This document shows positions 6,820-14,854 of a stretch of 27,059 bases of DNA, one piece after another. Positions within the stretch are counted from its first letter, which is position 1; each line of letters starts with the position of its first letter. Where the stretch lies: assembly GCA_002724825.1 (NCBI GenBank), contig PBPU01000080.1, positions 1,363-28,421 on the forward strand, in the 5' to 3' direction. The position numbers and the translations under genes are program-made. Under the pieces are notes generated by a model that did not search any database, was not told the DNA's origin, and saw nothing but the letters and a program-made list of their open reading frames with translations. The stretch comes from Acidimicrobiaceae bacterium (lineage in GTDB: Bacteria; Actinomycetota; Acidimicrobiia; Acidimicrobiales; UBA8592).

Positions 6820-7691
6820 GGAACGATTTTCGAGATTGGCAGTTCGATAATGTCAGTTGCCCCAGCACCCCGTAGGTCTGGAATAAGGATATTTATCTGA
6901 TCTTTCTCTACGACAGTTTCAACTGCGAAACCATCTCCAGTAGATAGTTCATTCACTGTAGGCGACTTCATCGATGGAAGTTGGCCTATAACTTCATCTA
7001 GGTTTTCAGAAAGGACATTCATTTTGACCATTACCTTTCCTCGAGCATCAAGAACCCCTTGCAACAAAGTTCGTATTTGCTCCATCGCTTTCCGCTTTTC
7101 TGGATCTTCAAAAGATGCCTGATTTGCGATGAGCTCTGTGTGGCTTGTCAATATCGTATCCAGAATCTTTAGACCTGCTGCCCTAAGCGCTCTTCCTGTT
7201 TCTGTTATATCAACAACAGCATCAACGATCTCAGGTGCCTTTGCTTCAGTAGCCCCATAAGAAAGTTGGATATCAGCTTTAACACCATTAGCTAAAAAAT
7301 AATCAGACGTCAGTGAAGGGTATTCGGTACTGACCTTAACTCCTTGTGGGAGATCACTTACTGAGCTCCAAGGGCTTTCTTCTGGAACTGCGACAACGAT
7401 TCGGACAGGTCGTTCAGTATTCTTGCTATATCGCAGTTGCCCAAGAGATTCGACATCACTTCCGGTCTCTTCGATCCAATCACGCCCAGTAATCCCAAGA
7501 TCAAAAAGTCCATCAGTTATATATCGACCAATTTCTTGCGGGCGAAGAATTCTGACTGACTCCACTCTGGGGTCATCGATAGTTCCTTTATAGTCAACAC
7601 TCGACCCCCTTCTAACATAGAGGCCCGCAGAAGCGAAGAGCTCGAGGGTAGATTTTTCTAAAGAACCTTTCGGCAAAACGAGACGAAGCAT
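6816..7691 (-). CDS. hisG: ATP phosphoribosyltransferase, long form with regulatory domain
   Basis: First step of histidine synthesis: ATP + PRPP to phosphoribosyl-ATP. The 291-aa length is the HisG-long type with a C-terminal ACT-like histidine-binding domain (about residues 212-291, including VMVKMNVLSENLDEVIGQLPSMKSPT), so feedback inhibition is expected. The N-terminus MLRLVLPKGSLEKSTLELF and GLFDLGITGRDWIEETG are typical. The PRPP-loop region lies around VVDITETGRALRAAGLKIL. It is the last gene of the def-fmt-rsmB-mog-ribD-hisG run, 37 nt after ribD. hisE, often the neighbour of hisG in actinobacteria, is not in the window. Confidence 0.96.
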   Translation of the reverse strand: MLRLVLPKGSLEKSTLELFASAGLYVRRGSSVDYKGTIDDPRVESVRILRPQEIGRYITDGLFDLGITGRDWIEETGSDVESLGQLRYSKNTERPVRIVVAVPEESPWSSVSDLPQGVKVSTEYPSLTSDYFLANGVKADIQLSYGATEAKAPEIVDAVVDITETGRALRAAGLKILDTILTSHTELIANQASFEDPEKRKAMEQIRTLLQGVLDARGKVMVKMNVLSENLDEVIGQLPSMKSPTVNELSTGDGFAVETVVEKDQINILIPDLRGAGATDIIELPISKIVP

Positions 7692-7728
7692 GCATCTAAC
7701 CGTAGCGCCAATATGCTCGTGAGTTGGT

Positions 7729-8751
7729 CTATTTACTTAACTTTGGCTCGACTGATACTTGAAAGTCGTCACCACGCTGTGAGAGGTTAACTATCCGACC
7801 TCTCCATAAGTCCTCTATAGCTCGCACCCCATCTCCAGAAAGCATTGAAACTGAATCCCCTCCCCCAAAGAACGCAGCAGCAAAGAAAATTTCATATCTA
7901 TCTACGTAGCCTGAATCGTGAAACCTACTTATGGTATTTCCGCCGCCTTCAACGAGCAGCTGGAGAACTCCCTTTGCCCCCAATTCGTATAAGATATCTT
8001 CAATTTCTCCAGTCATTTCAATACATGGGTGGATTAAAGAGTTCTCAGGTGCCTCCCCGAGAACTACCCGAAGCGGGTCAAGCCCCTCCGTTAACCCTGA
8101 TGCAGGCGACCAATCTCTTACAGTCAACCGAGGATTATCTATCCGAACTGTTTCTGCCCCAACACAAATAGCATCAGAATATGCTCGTAACTTATGAGCT
8201 TCTTCACGAGCTTGAGGACCAGTTATCCATTTACTACTACCGTCCGATGCAGCTATTTTCCCATCTAAAGTTGAAGCAACTTTGACTACAACATATGGAC
8301 GCCCAGTAGTTCGGTGATGAATATACGGCAGTAGTTGTGACCTAACTTCGTCTTCCTTAACTCCCACCTCAACCTGAATACCATTCGCTCGAAGGTCAGC
8401 TACACCTTGTCCGTTCACTCTCTCGTCGGGGTCAATGATTCCGACAACAACCCTACCTATCCCAGCTTGAACCAATGCTTCTGTGCAAGGCGGAGTATTT
8501 CCAGAATGACAGCACGGTTCAAGAGTCGTATACAGAGTAGATCCCCTTGTTTCCGTATCTGCTTTGAGAAGACAATTCACTTCTGCATGTTCGGCGCCTA
8601 CCGGCATTGTCGACCCATCGAATACATCCCCACTCGGAGTTACCAAGACTGAACCCACCCATGGATTTGGAGAGGCAGTAAGCCGGACTGCTTCAGCATT
8701 CCTAAGAGCCCTCTCCATCATCAACTCATCATTTAGATCCTTGGAAGACAT
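7729..8751 (-). CDS. ribD: Bifunctional riboflavin biosynthesis deaminase/reductase
   Basis: RibD deaminates and then reduces the pyrimidine intermediate of riboflavin synthesis. The N-terminal zinc deaminase domain (1-145) has PNPWVGSVLV, HAE (His55, Glu57) and EPCCHSGNTPPC with zinc ligands Cys80 and Cys89. The C-terminal reductase domain (150-340) has VKVASTLDGKIA, SKWITG, VGAETVRIDNPRLTVR and QLLVEGGGNTISRF. At 340 aa it is shorter than E. coli RibD (367 aa). The reductase goes almost directly from PLRVVLGEAPENSLIHPC to LYELGAKGVLQLLVEGG, a compact form I associate with actinobacteria. It begins 2 nt after the mog stop with no strong Shine-Dalgarno, so translation is probably coupled. Confidence 0.96.
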   Translation of the reverse strand: MSSKDLNDELMMERALRNAEAVRLTASPNPWVGSVLVTPSGDVFDGSTMPVGAEHAEVNCLLKADTETRGSTLYTTLEPCCHSGNTPPCTEALVQAGIGRVVVGIIDPDERVNGQGVADLRANGIQVEVGVKEDEVRSQLLPYIHHRTTGRPYVVVKVASTLDGKIAASDGSSKWITGPQAREEAHKLRAYSDAICVGAETVRIDNPRLTVRDWSPASGLTEGLDPLRVVLGEAPENSLIHPCIEMTGEIEDILYELGAKGVLQLLVEGGGNTISRFHDSGYVDRYEIFFAAAFFGGGDSVSMLSGDGVRAIEDLWRGRIVNLSQRGDDFQVSVEPKLSK

Positions 8752-8753
8752 GG

Positions 8754-9254
8754 TCAGCCAGCAGATTCTGTCGGGTGTGGATCTTTATTATCTTCGAGAA
8801 GACGGACAGCATGATCAACAATATCGAGAACGGCTTCTAAACACTCAACGCTCCCTTTAGCAGAACCTGGAACATTAAGGATAAGACTTGAACCCAAAGT
8901 TCCCGCAACAGCCCGAGAGAGCCTCCCAAGCGGATTTGTTAACCGCATAGCTTCAGCAAGGCCAGGAGCTTCACGCTCGAGGACTTTGAGAGTACCTTCA
9001 GGAGTTAGATCTCGTGGGCCAAATCCTGTCCCGCCAGTGGTGACTATAAGTCCATGAAAACCCTCAGCAAGGCTAATAAGCGCTGAAGCTACAGACTCAG
9101 AACCGTCTGTAACTACAGCTCGCTTCTTTATCACCCACCCAGACTCTTCAAGAAGTTGTTGTAGATTCCCACCAGAAATATCTTCACGTTCACCGACAAC
9201 TACCCCATCAGACACAGTCAGTATTTTTGCTTCAAGTGCTATTGAGTGTTCCAT
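8754..9254 (-). CDS. mog: MogA/MoaB-family molybdopterin adenylyltransferase
   Basis: A 166-aa protein of the MPT-binding family that adenylates molybdopterin before molybdenum insertion. Signature segments are ILTVSDGVVVGEREDISG at the N-terminus, the nucleotide/MPT-binding loop TTGGTGFGPRDLTPEGT (72-88), the SRAVAG loop (113-118) and NVPGSAKG (127-134). The MoaB and MogA subtypes cannot be separated safely by eye. No other molybdenum-cofactor gene is in the window. It starts 50 nt after rsmB. An AGGAGA lies too far upstream (about 27 nt) to serve the ATG. In other actinobacteria the slot between rsmB and ribD is often held by rpe, so this neighbour is unusual. Confidence 0.9.
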   Translation of the reverse strand: MEHSIALEAKILTVSDGVVVGEREDISGGNLQQLLEESGWVIKKRAVVTDGSESVASALISLAEGFHGLIVTTGGTGFGPRDLTPEGTLKVLEREAPGLAEAMRLTNPLGRLSRAVAGTLGSSLILNVPGSAKGSVECLEAVLDIVDHAVRLLEDNKDPHPTESAG

Positions 9255-9304
9255 AAATAAATTCTACTTGGTTTAGATAAATCTCCTATAAAAGCCAAAA
9301 CTCC

Positions 9305-10450
9305 TTATTTCACCTCCCACTTGAACATGCTCATTCCGTCGGTCTCATGATCTTGAGGAAGCAAGAACACTCCCCCGTTTTTCTTACGCCAACGCGAGTC
9401 ATTGATAACTACAGGTTTGAGCCCGTCAACCGATTTAGTAAAACTTTTTATTACGTTCGAAGTCTCAGCTTCTGTTATTGTGCAGACGCTATAGATTAAT
9501 TCACCACCTGGCTTAACCAATTCTTTGGCTGATCTCAAGAGCTTGAGTTGGAGGATAGCTAAATTATCGACATCAGACCGTTTTATTCTCCACCGTGCAT
9601 CGGCCCGCCGGTGAAGAACACCTAAGCCTGAACAAGGAGCATCTACCAAAACTTTGTCGAACGTCGATTTAGCAAAACAAGGCTGAACCCCATCGGTCGT
9701 CACTTGAAGAACCTCATCCGTTCTTAAACGTTTTATATTCTGTGACATACGCCGACTTCGTGAATGATGCAGATCGGAAGCAACGACGCACGCCCCTTTA
9801 GCTGCCATTGCCGTTGCTTTCCCCCCCGGAGCAGCGCACAAATCAAGAATAAGTTCCTTTGGCTGAATATCAATATTCTCCACCACCCATTGCGAAGAAA
9901 GATCCTGTATATACCCATCATCGCGTTCAGTTACCGGAGGAGAGCTATTCATGTACTCAAGCATCTCTTGCCCTTCACGCATCCCGTATTCGGACTCCAC
10001 AAGTTCAATAAGCCAATCTGGATAACTAAGTCGAATGCTTTCATTGGGCCACTCGATAGGAAGACCTTCAGCTACTCTTCGAAGAACAGCATTAACAACA
10101 CCCCTATTTTTTTTCGAACTGGCTTCGACCGTTGTGCTCACAGCCGCATGAGGTGGAATGCGAGTGTAAAGCAGCTGATATGCCCCAATGCGAAGAGATG
10201 CACGTAAAGCAGCTGGCGGAGGTTTAATCAGATACCGATCAACAGCCCAATCCAAAGCCCGCTGCATTCTCGTAGCACCATAAACAATCTCCGTGATTAG
10301 ATTTTTGTCACGTTGCTCAAAATTCCATTTCTTGAAGGCATTTACCAGAACAATATTTGCATAACTCTCATATTCATCAATTCGGCGAACACAATCGATA
10401 GCTGCTTTCCTAGCTTCAACACCATCCTGAGAGGAAGATGAATCACCCAT
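9305..10450 (-). CDS. rsmB: 16S rRNA (cytosine-967-C5)-methyltransferase RsmB/Sun
   Basis: SAM-dependent rRNA m5C methyltransferase (381 aa). Residues 10-130 are the NusB-like RNA-binding domain (EIVYGATRMQRALDWAVDRY, LRASLRIGAYQLLY, VVNAVLRRV). The Rossmann methyltransferase domain begins at ILDLCAAPGGKATAMAAKG (201-219). Both cysteines of the m5C mechanism are present: Cys273 in DAPCSGLG and Cys323 in YSVCTITEAE. Compared with the 429-aa E. coli protein, the segment between the two domains is much shortened: MNSSPPVTERDDGYIQDLSS passes almost directly to the SAM domain. The start overlaps the fmt stop by 8 nt, so coupling is likely. Confidence 0.95.
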   Translation of the reverse strand: MGDSSSSQDGVEARKAAIDCVRRIDEYESYANIVLVNAFKKWNFEQRDKNLITEIVYGATRMQRALDWAVDRYLIKPPPAALRASLRIGAYQLLYTRIPPHAAVSTTVEASSKKNRGVVNAVLRRVAEGLPIEWPNESIRLSYPDWLIELVESEYGMREGQEMLEYMNSSPPVTERDDGYIQDLSSQWVVENIDIQPKELILDLCAAPGGKATAMAAKGACVVASDLHHSRSRRMSQNIKRLRTDEVLQVTTDGVQPCFAKSTFDKVLVDAPCSGLGVLHRRADARWRIKRSDVDNLAILQLKLLRSAKELVKPGGELIYSVCTITEAETSNVIKSFTKSVDGLKPVVINDSRWRKKNGGVFLLPQDHETDGMSMFKWEVK

Positions 10451-11330
10451 TTCCGAGGTATCCGTTTGTCTTTTCTGAAAGGCCGTTCATCCAATCTTCA
10501 GCCAACATTTTCTTTCTGCCTTCTGGTTGAACTTCGAGCAGCTCAACCGTTCCATCACATGAACCGACAGACAAACCTTTACGTTGGCCAATCTCCAAGT
10601 TAGTCAAACTTCCAATTTTTGCTGAATGTATCCGCAACCTACTCCCAGAAACAGTAGTCCAAGCTCGCCCAAGCCGAACCAGCCTCAATATTTCTTCAGA
10701 TGAAAGACCCCAGTCTATTTCAAGTTCAGAGCTAGAGATCTTATGCGCATACGAAGGTTCTCCTAACTGCGGGGTCGGACTCCCTAGCCCCTCCTCCAGA
10801 GACTGAAGCAACAAATCTACACCCTCAGAAACACTCTTTTCCCTCAACTCCTCAAGAGTTTGATTTGGCCCAATTGGTATTTCGACGCAGCGGTAAATCC
10901 CGCCAGTATCTAGAGTCTCCTCGAGTTCCATAATGCAAACTCCAGTTTTTGTATCCCCAGCTAAAATCGCCCTCTCCAAAGGCGCAGCACCACGCCATCG
11001 AGGGAGCAACGAAAAGTGAATATTTATCATTTGCACATGTTCAAGTATGTGCTTTGGAATCAATTGCCCAAAAGCCACAACAATGGCTAAGTCAACATCA
11101 ATAGATACAAGATCATCGATATTAGATGAAACATTTAAACCCAGGCGCTCTGCCTCACGTTTAACATCGCTAGGTGAAGTAGAAGACCCTCTACCTCTCC
11201 TTTTGTCTGGGCCAGTAACAACAAGCGGTATGTCATAGCCCTCTTCGACAAGTTTTAATAATGGATCAACAGCGATTGCTGGAGTACCAATATACGCAAC
11301 ACGGTTAATACGCCGTCCGGATTCTGTCAC
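10443..11330 (-). CDS. fmt: Methionyl-tRNA formyltransferase
   Basis: Formylates Met on initiator tRNA using 10-formyl-THF (295 aa, slightly shorter than E. coli). The N-terminal Rossmann domain starts VAYIGTPAIAVDPL, and the loop around GPDKRRGRG (40-48) is tRNA-contacting in this family. The catalytic residues are Asn103 and His105 in NIHFSLLPRWRGAAP and Asp141 in LDTGG. A short C-terminal OB-like domain (about 205-295) binds the acceptor arm. The start is GTG at 11330-11328, overlapping the def stop as GTGA, and the stop overlaps rsmB by 8 nt. def-fmt-rsmB is a well-known operon, here fully overlapping. Confidence 0.97.
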   Translation of the reverse strand: MTESGRRINRVAYIGTPAIAVDPLLKLVEEGYDIPLVVTGPDKRRGRGSSTSPSDVKREAERLGLNVSSNIDDLVSIDVDLAIVVAFGQLIPKHILEHVQMINIHFSLLPRWRGAAPLERAILAGDTKTGVCIMELEETLDTGGIYRCVEIPIGPNQTLEELREKSVSEGVDLLLQSLEEGLGSPTPQLGEPSYAHKISSSELEIDWGLSSEEILRLVRLGRAWTTVSGSRLRIHSAKIGSLTNLEIGQRKGLSVGSCDGTVELLEVQPEGRKKMLAEDWMNGLSEKTNGYLGNG

Positions 11331-11860
11331 GGAAATTTGATCCTTTGGGTGCCATCTGGGTCATCGTTTCCGTGACTCATGATCATTTGTCGAAGAATCT
11401 TTTTCGCTTCCCTCTTCTGGTCATCATCAAGATAATCTAGGAGGAGTTTGCCATTGAGATGATCCATCTCATGCTGATAAAGCCTTGATTCAAGTTCATC
11501 AGCTTCTATCGAAATCTCTTCCCCTTCCAATCCGTAACCAACAATATGTATTCTCTTAGGACGAACAATATTCCAAGATAATCCCGGAACGCTAAGACAC
11601 CCTTCGTCGAACTCCCACTCGCCGTCACTCTCAACTATCTCCGGATTTATCAAAACCTTCGGTCCATCACCATAGTCGTAAACGAAAAACCTTTTACTTA
11701 CTCCAACCTGGGGGGCAGCTAGGCCGATACCTGGAGCTTGGTACATCGCTTCAAGCATACGTCCGCACAAAGAAGCCAATGACCCATCGATGTCTTGAAC
11801 GTCCTCAGCGACACGTTTTAATACTGGATCGCCAAACACACGAATTGGTAAAGATTCCAT
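11327..11860 (-). CDS. def: Peptide deformylase
   Basis: Metallo-hydrolase removing the N-formyl group from nascent proteins (177 aa from the chosen start). All three motifs are intact: GIGLAAPQVG (44-53), EGCLSVPG with metal ligand Cys88, and QHEMDHLNG with ligands His130 and His134 and catalytic Glu131. The ATG at 11860 gives the usual N-terminus MESLPIRVFGDPVLKR and has AAGAGA just upstream. A GTG at 11881 would add seven residues (MLLYPKR) that are not family-like. It pairs functionally with fmt, which it overlaps by 4 nt. Only 52 nt separate it from the divergent methyltransferase gene, so promoters for both directions must lie within that gap or inside the neighbour. Confidence 0.96.
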   Translation of the reverse strand: MESLPIRVFGDPVLKRVAEDVQDIDGSLASLCGRMLEAMYQAPGIGLAAPQVGVSKRFFVYDYGDGPKVLINPEIVESDGEWEFDEGCLSVPGLSWNIVRPKRIHIVGYGLEGEEISIEADELESRLYQHEMDHLNGKLLLDYLDDDQKREAKKILRQMIMSHGNDDPDGTQRIKFP

Positions 11861-11912
11861 TCTCTTAGGATATAGCAGCACACGAAGGTTGGAAGCATGT
11901 AGCGTTTCTTAC

Positions 11913-12509
11913 ATGGATTCCCAGTCACATTATTTTGATGAAGACCCTGCTGGCCGAATAGAAAATTATACGGTTGACCTTGTCCTGCCAGATATCACAG
12001 CGACTTTGAGAACCAGTAGCGGTGTCTTTTCTTCAAAAAGAATTGACCCCGGCACAAAATATCTTCTCCAAGAAGCCCCACCACCAGATACAGCCGTAAA
12101 AACTGCTCTAGATCTAGGATGCGGGTATGGGCCAATTGCCCGGACCCTATGCCACCGTTTCCCAGAGGCACAGATATGGGCAACTGATATCAACTCTCGT
12201 GCACGCGCCCTAACTATAGAAAATGTTGGAAAATTTGGAGTAAACGTTGAACATCCTGACCGCATCGATGAAGACATACAATTTGATCTAATCTGGTCAA
12301 ACCCTCCGGTTCGCATCGGAAAATCTAAACTGTACGCATTGTTGGACCTATGGCTACAACGCTTATCTGATGATGGAGAAGCGATCTTAGTCGTCCAGAA
12401 ACACTTGGGAGCTGACAGCCTTTCAAAATGGTTGGATAAAGTTAGCTATAACGTTCAGAGACTGTCTAGCAAATCTGGATACCGACTACTCAAGGTCACA
12501 GTAAAATGA
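11913..12509 (+). CDS. RsmC-like class I SAM-dependent methyltransferase
   Basis: A small-domain (MTS/PF05175-like) methyltransferase of 198 aa, related to the catalytic half of RsmC (16S rRNA m2G methyltransferase). SAM motif I is DLGCGYG (67-73) after an N-terminal strand block LVLPDITATLRTSSGVFSS. Asn130-Pro-Pro in WSNPPVRIGK is the (N/D)PP(Y/V) motif typical of N-methyltransferases acting on planar amino groups. Its true substrate is unknown. The ATG at 11913 gives MDSQSHYFDEDPAG, which matches the family start. An upstream TTG at 11889 would add eight unlikely residues. Its stop overlaps the next gene's ATG as ATGA, so the two are co-translated. Confidence 0.83.
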   Translation: MDSQSHYFDEDPAGRIENYTVDLVLPDITATLRTSSGVFSSKRIDPGTKYLLQEAPPPDTAVKTALDLGCGYGPIARTLCHRFPEAQIWATDINSRARALTIENVGKFGVNVEHPDRIDEDIQFDLIWSNPPVRIGKSKLYALLDLWLQRLSDDGEAILVVQKHLGADSLSKWLDKVSYNVQRLSSKSGYRLLKVTVK

Positions 12510-13042
12510 GTCAAAATCTATCTGGAACACAACTCAAAAGACTCCATAGAGAATGGCGAAAAAAACCACGAGGAAAATTAGGCATTATTATTAGTGGGGT
12601 CCAAGGACCATACAACATCGGATCTATCCTTCGGACAGCAGCAGCTGAACGGGTAGACCACATTTGGTTCACTGCTAATGCTACAACTCCTGAGAACTCC
12701 AAAGTAGGGAAAACTGCATTAGGTTCTGAGCGCTACATAGAGTGGAAAGAAATCGACTCAACGAGTAGCGCAATCATCGAAGCGAGATCAGAAGGATACT
12801 CCATCATCGCCCTTGAACTTGCGAATGATTCGCTACCGATCTTTGAGATTGACTTGAGCGGCGATGTTTGCTTTATCATCGGGCATGAAGATCGAGGGGT
12901 AGAGCCAAAGATACTTACAGAATGTGACTCAATATCCTATATCCCACAGTTAGGAAAGATTGGTTCATTGAATGTTGCTGTTGCTGCTTCAATCGCTATT
13001 TATGAAATCCGGCGGCAAGCATGGGACCAGAACGAATCCTGA
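12506..13042 (+). CDS. TrmH/SpoU-family RNA 2'-O-methyltransferase (short form)
   Basis: A 178-aa SPOUT methyltransferase consisting almost only of the knotted catalytic domain. Motif 1 is YNIGSILRTAAA with Asn37 and Arg43, motif 2 is IIGHEDRGV (GHEDRG at 126-131), and motif 3 is IPQLGKIGSLNVAVA (146-160). It lacks the N-terminal RNA-binding domain of the other SpoU-type protein in this window (1707-2507), so it resembles the tRNA-acting TrmH/TrmL type more. The target nucleotide is not predictable. It overlaps the upstream methyltransferase gene by 4 nt (ATGA) and ends only 4 nt from the convergent priA stop, with no room for a terminator between them. Confidence 0.87.
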   Translation: MSQNLSGTQLKRLHREWRKKPRGKLGIIISGVQGPYNIGSILRTAAAERVDHIWFTANATTPENSKVGKTALGSERYIEWKEIDSTSSAIIEARSEGYSIIALELANDSLPIFEIDLSGDVCFIIGHEDRGVEPKILTECDSISYIPQLGKIGSLNVAVAASIAIYEIRRQAWDQNES

Positions 13043-13046
13043 ACCT

Positions 13047-14807
13047 TTAGAACCTAAGAGGGTCTATAGCAAGCCGGAGTCGTTTCTTTGGACGCGGAAT
13101 CTTCGAAAGAGCTTCAGACAGGTCTTCCATCCGAAGAGATTTCACCAGCCAAGCACCATCATTCGGCCCAAGAACTTCCAAATTCCCCTGGGTCGCCACC
13201 TCCGCTATATATTCCTCAGATCCAGGGCCTGAAATAACTGCGAAATGCCCAAATGGGGGATATTGGATAATTGCACGCCTGTTGCTCTCTTTGTTGCACC
13301 AAGCTTCAATACCCCCCTTGAGCAACACTCCAAAGAACGGATGGTTAGGTTGTCGAGATTGCACAACGACATTTTCCGAGTCGCCACTCCTTCTATTCAC
13401 TAGGCGAATTGCCTTAACTAGTTTTGATAAGGCTTGCTCTTCACAGCGGTATCTCTTGGCGAGCAGCTCTTGATCAAAATCAGCAAACACAACCAAATCA
13501 GCCCAGTCAACCCGATGAAGCACAGCTTCAGTTCCTAAGTATACTTTTGACCTTTGAAAATCAATCAACGAAGTTTCCTTTGTCACCTGAGTCACCGGCT
13601 CGTTCAAAAGCGCCTCTAGCTCTTCACCAGCACGGGTAACCCCAACACGAAGATTTTTCATACTTGTCGACAGGCAAACAGAACACAACACCGGCCTTGA
13701 ATGACCGAATCTAATACATTGAAGAAGATGGTCTTCCAACTGGTGCATAGCGCTTCCACAATCTGTACATACTGCTAATTCACCACATTGCCTGCAAGCG
13801 AGCAGGCGCGCCCGTCCTGTTCGATTCAGAACAACAATTGAACGTTCAGCAGACTTCAACGCTTCTACAGTCGACCTTGGCCACAATCCACCCATAGCTG
13901 AATTATCTTCACGAGGGTCAATAACTTTAATTGATGACCACCCTTGCACCTCTTCGGTCTTCTCTTCATTGATGAGCCTAGTTTGATAGCGCACCTCAGG
14001 CGTCGGAATTGGTGAAGTAAAGACGCACGGAATACTTAGTCTTCTAGCACGCTCTAGAAGAACTTCTCTGGAATGCCAGGTAGGTGAAGCTTCCTCCTGA
14101 AAAGATTCATCATGCTCGTCGATCATTAAAATAGCCGACAAATCGTTGACAGTAGCAAACGCCGCAGAACGATTACCGACTACTGTTCCTCCCGATAAAC
14201 CAATAGACCAATCCTTACCATATTCACCTACGTGCACACCCATGCGCCTTAAACGATTGACAACAACCCCCACTTCAGAAGCAGACGGAAGAAGTATAAG
14301 AGCATTTCCAAGTGATACTGCAGCCTGTATATACGGCCACCTGTCACCCTTTGGCGATATACGAGCAACAGTTGGAACAGCCCCGAATGCAGAAGCAACA
14401 AGCTCACTGGCCGGCATCTTGACTTTTCTTGAGGGCCGGCTCGGCGGAATAGACTTAACCATTCGTTGAGGGCTTGCGGCCTTCAAAAAACGAGAAACAG
14501 GGCCTTGCCAACGATTTGCTGCCCAACGGGACAGACTAACTACCTCCTCCGAAGGACCTTGACTACTATATTTTTTAAGCGACTGCAATTGAATGCCAGG
14601 TTCAGTCATAGGATTTATTTGACTCACCCAAGCTCCGATCGAACGATTCCGAAACTGGATCCTCACTAAAGACCCAACAGTAAGTTGCGACGCCAGCCCA
14701 GACTCAATCCAATCTATAGGGACCTCATAGTCAAACTCTTTCGAAACTGCCGGCAGGTCCGGAATCACTCTTACAGTTTTTGGAATAATCCTTTTTTCGT
14801 CAACCAT
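13047..14807 (-). CDS. priA: Primosomal protein N' (PriA), actinobacterial type, probably no helicase activity
   Basis: Replication-restart protein homologue (586 aa from the ATG at 14807; a GTG at 14816 is the alternative start). The N-terminal DNA-binding domain covers about 1-110. In the helicase region the Walker A loop is missing: where E. coli has GVTGSGKT this protein reads ARISPKGDRW. The Walker B-like box survives as MIDEHDESFQEE. The C-terminal GRAGR motif is replaced by NRRSGD. The zinc-binding insertion keeps CRQC, CTDC and CSVC, but one cysteine of the central pair is lost (CIRF), leaving seven of eight. Loss of helicase motifs is known for actinobacterial PriA, so it may act as a structural loader. 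It lies 47 nt downstream of metK. Confidence 0.9.
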   Translation of the reverse strand: MVDEKRIIPKTVRVIPDLPAVSKEFDYEVPIDWIESGLASQLTVGSLVRIQFRNRSIGAWVSQINPMTEPGIQLQSLKKYSSQGPSEEVVSLSRWAANRWQGPVSRFLKAASPQRMVKSIPPSRPSRKVKMPASELVASAFGAVPTVARISPKGDRWPYIQAAVSLGNALILLPSASEVGVVVNRLRRMGVHVGEYGKDWSIGLSGGTVVGNRSAAFATVNDLSAILMIDEHDESFQEEASPTWHSREVLLERARRLSIPCVFTSPIPTPEVRYQTRLINEEKTEEVQGWSSIKVIDPREDNSAMGGLWPRSTVEALKSAERSIVVLNRTGRARLLACRQCGELAVCTDCGSAMHQLEDHLLQCIRFGHSRPVLCSVCLSTSMKNLRVGVTRAGEELEALLNEPVTQVTKETSLIDFQRSKVYLGTEAVLHRVDWADLVVFADFDQELLAKRYRCEEQALSKLVKAIRLVNRRSGDSENVVVQSRQPNHPFFGVLLKGGIEAWCNKESNRRAIIQYPPFGHFAVISGPGSEEYIAEVATQGNLEVLGPNDGAWLVKSLRMEDLSEALSKIPRPKKRLRLAIDPLRF

Positions 14808-14854
14808 GAAGCCCACTTTTCAACTTATGGCTTGATGCAGGAAATCGAATTATC

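Noticed and set aside
9764..10207. Plus-strand 147-aa frame inside rsmB
   Set aside because: Antisense shadow of a well-supported methyltransferase gene, with unusual composition and no recognisable domain.
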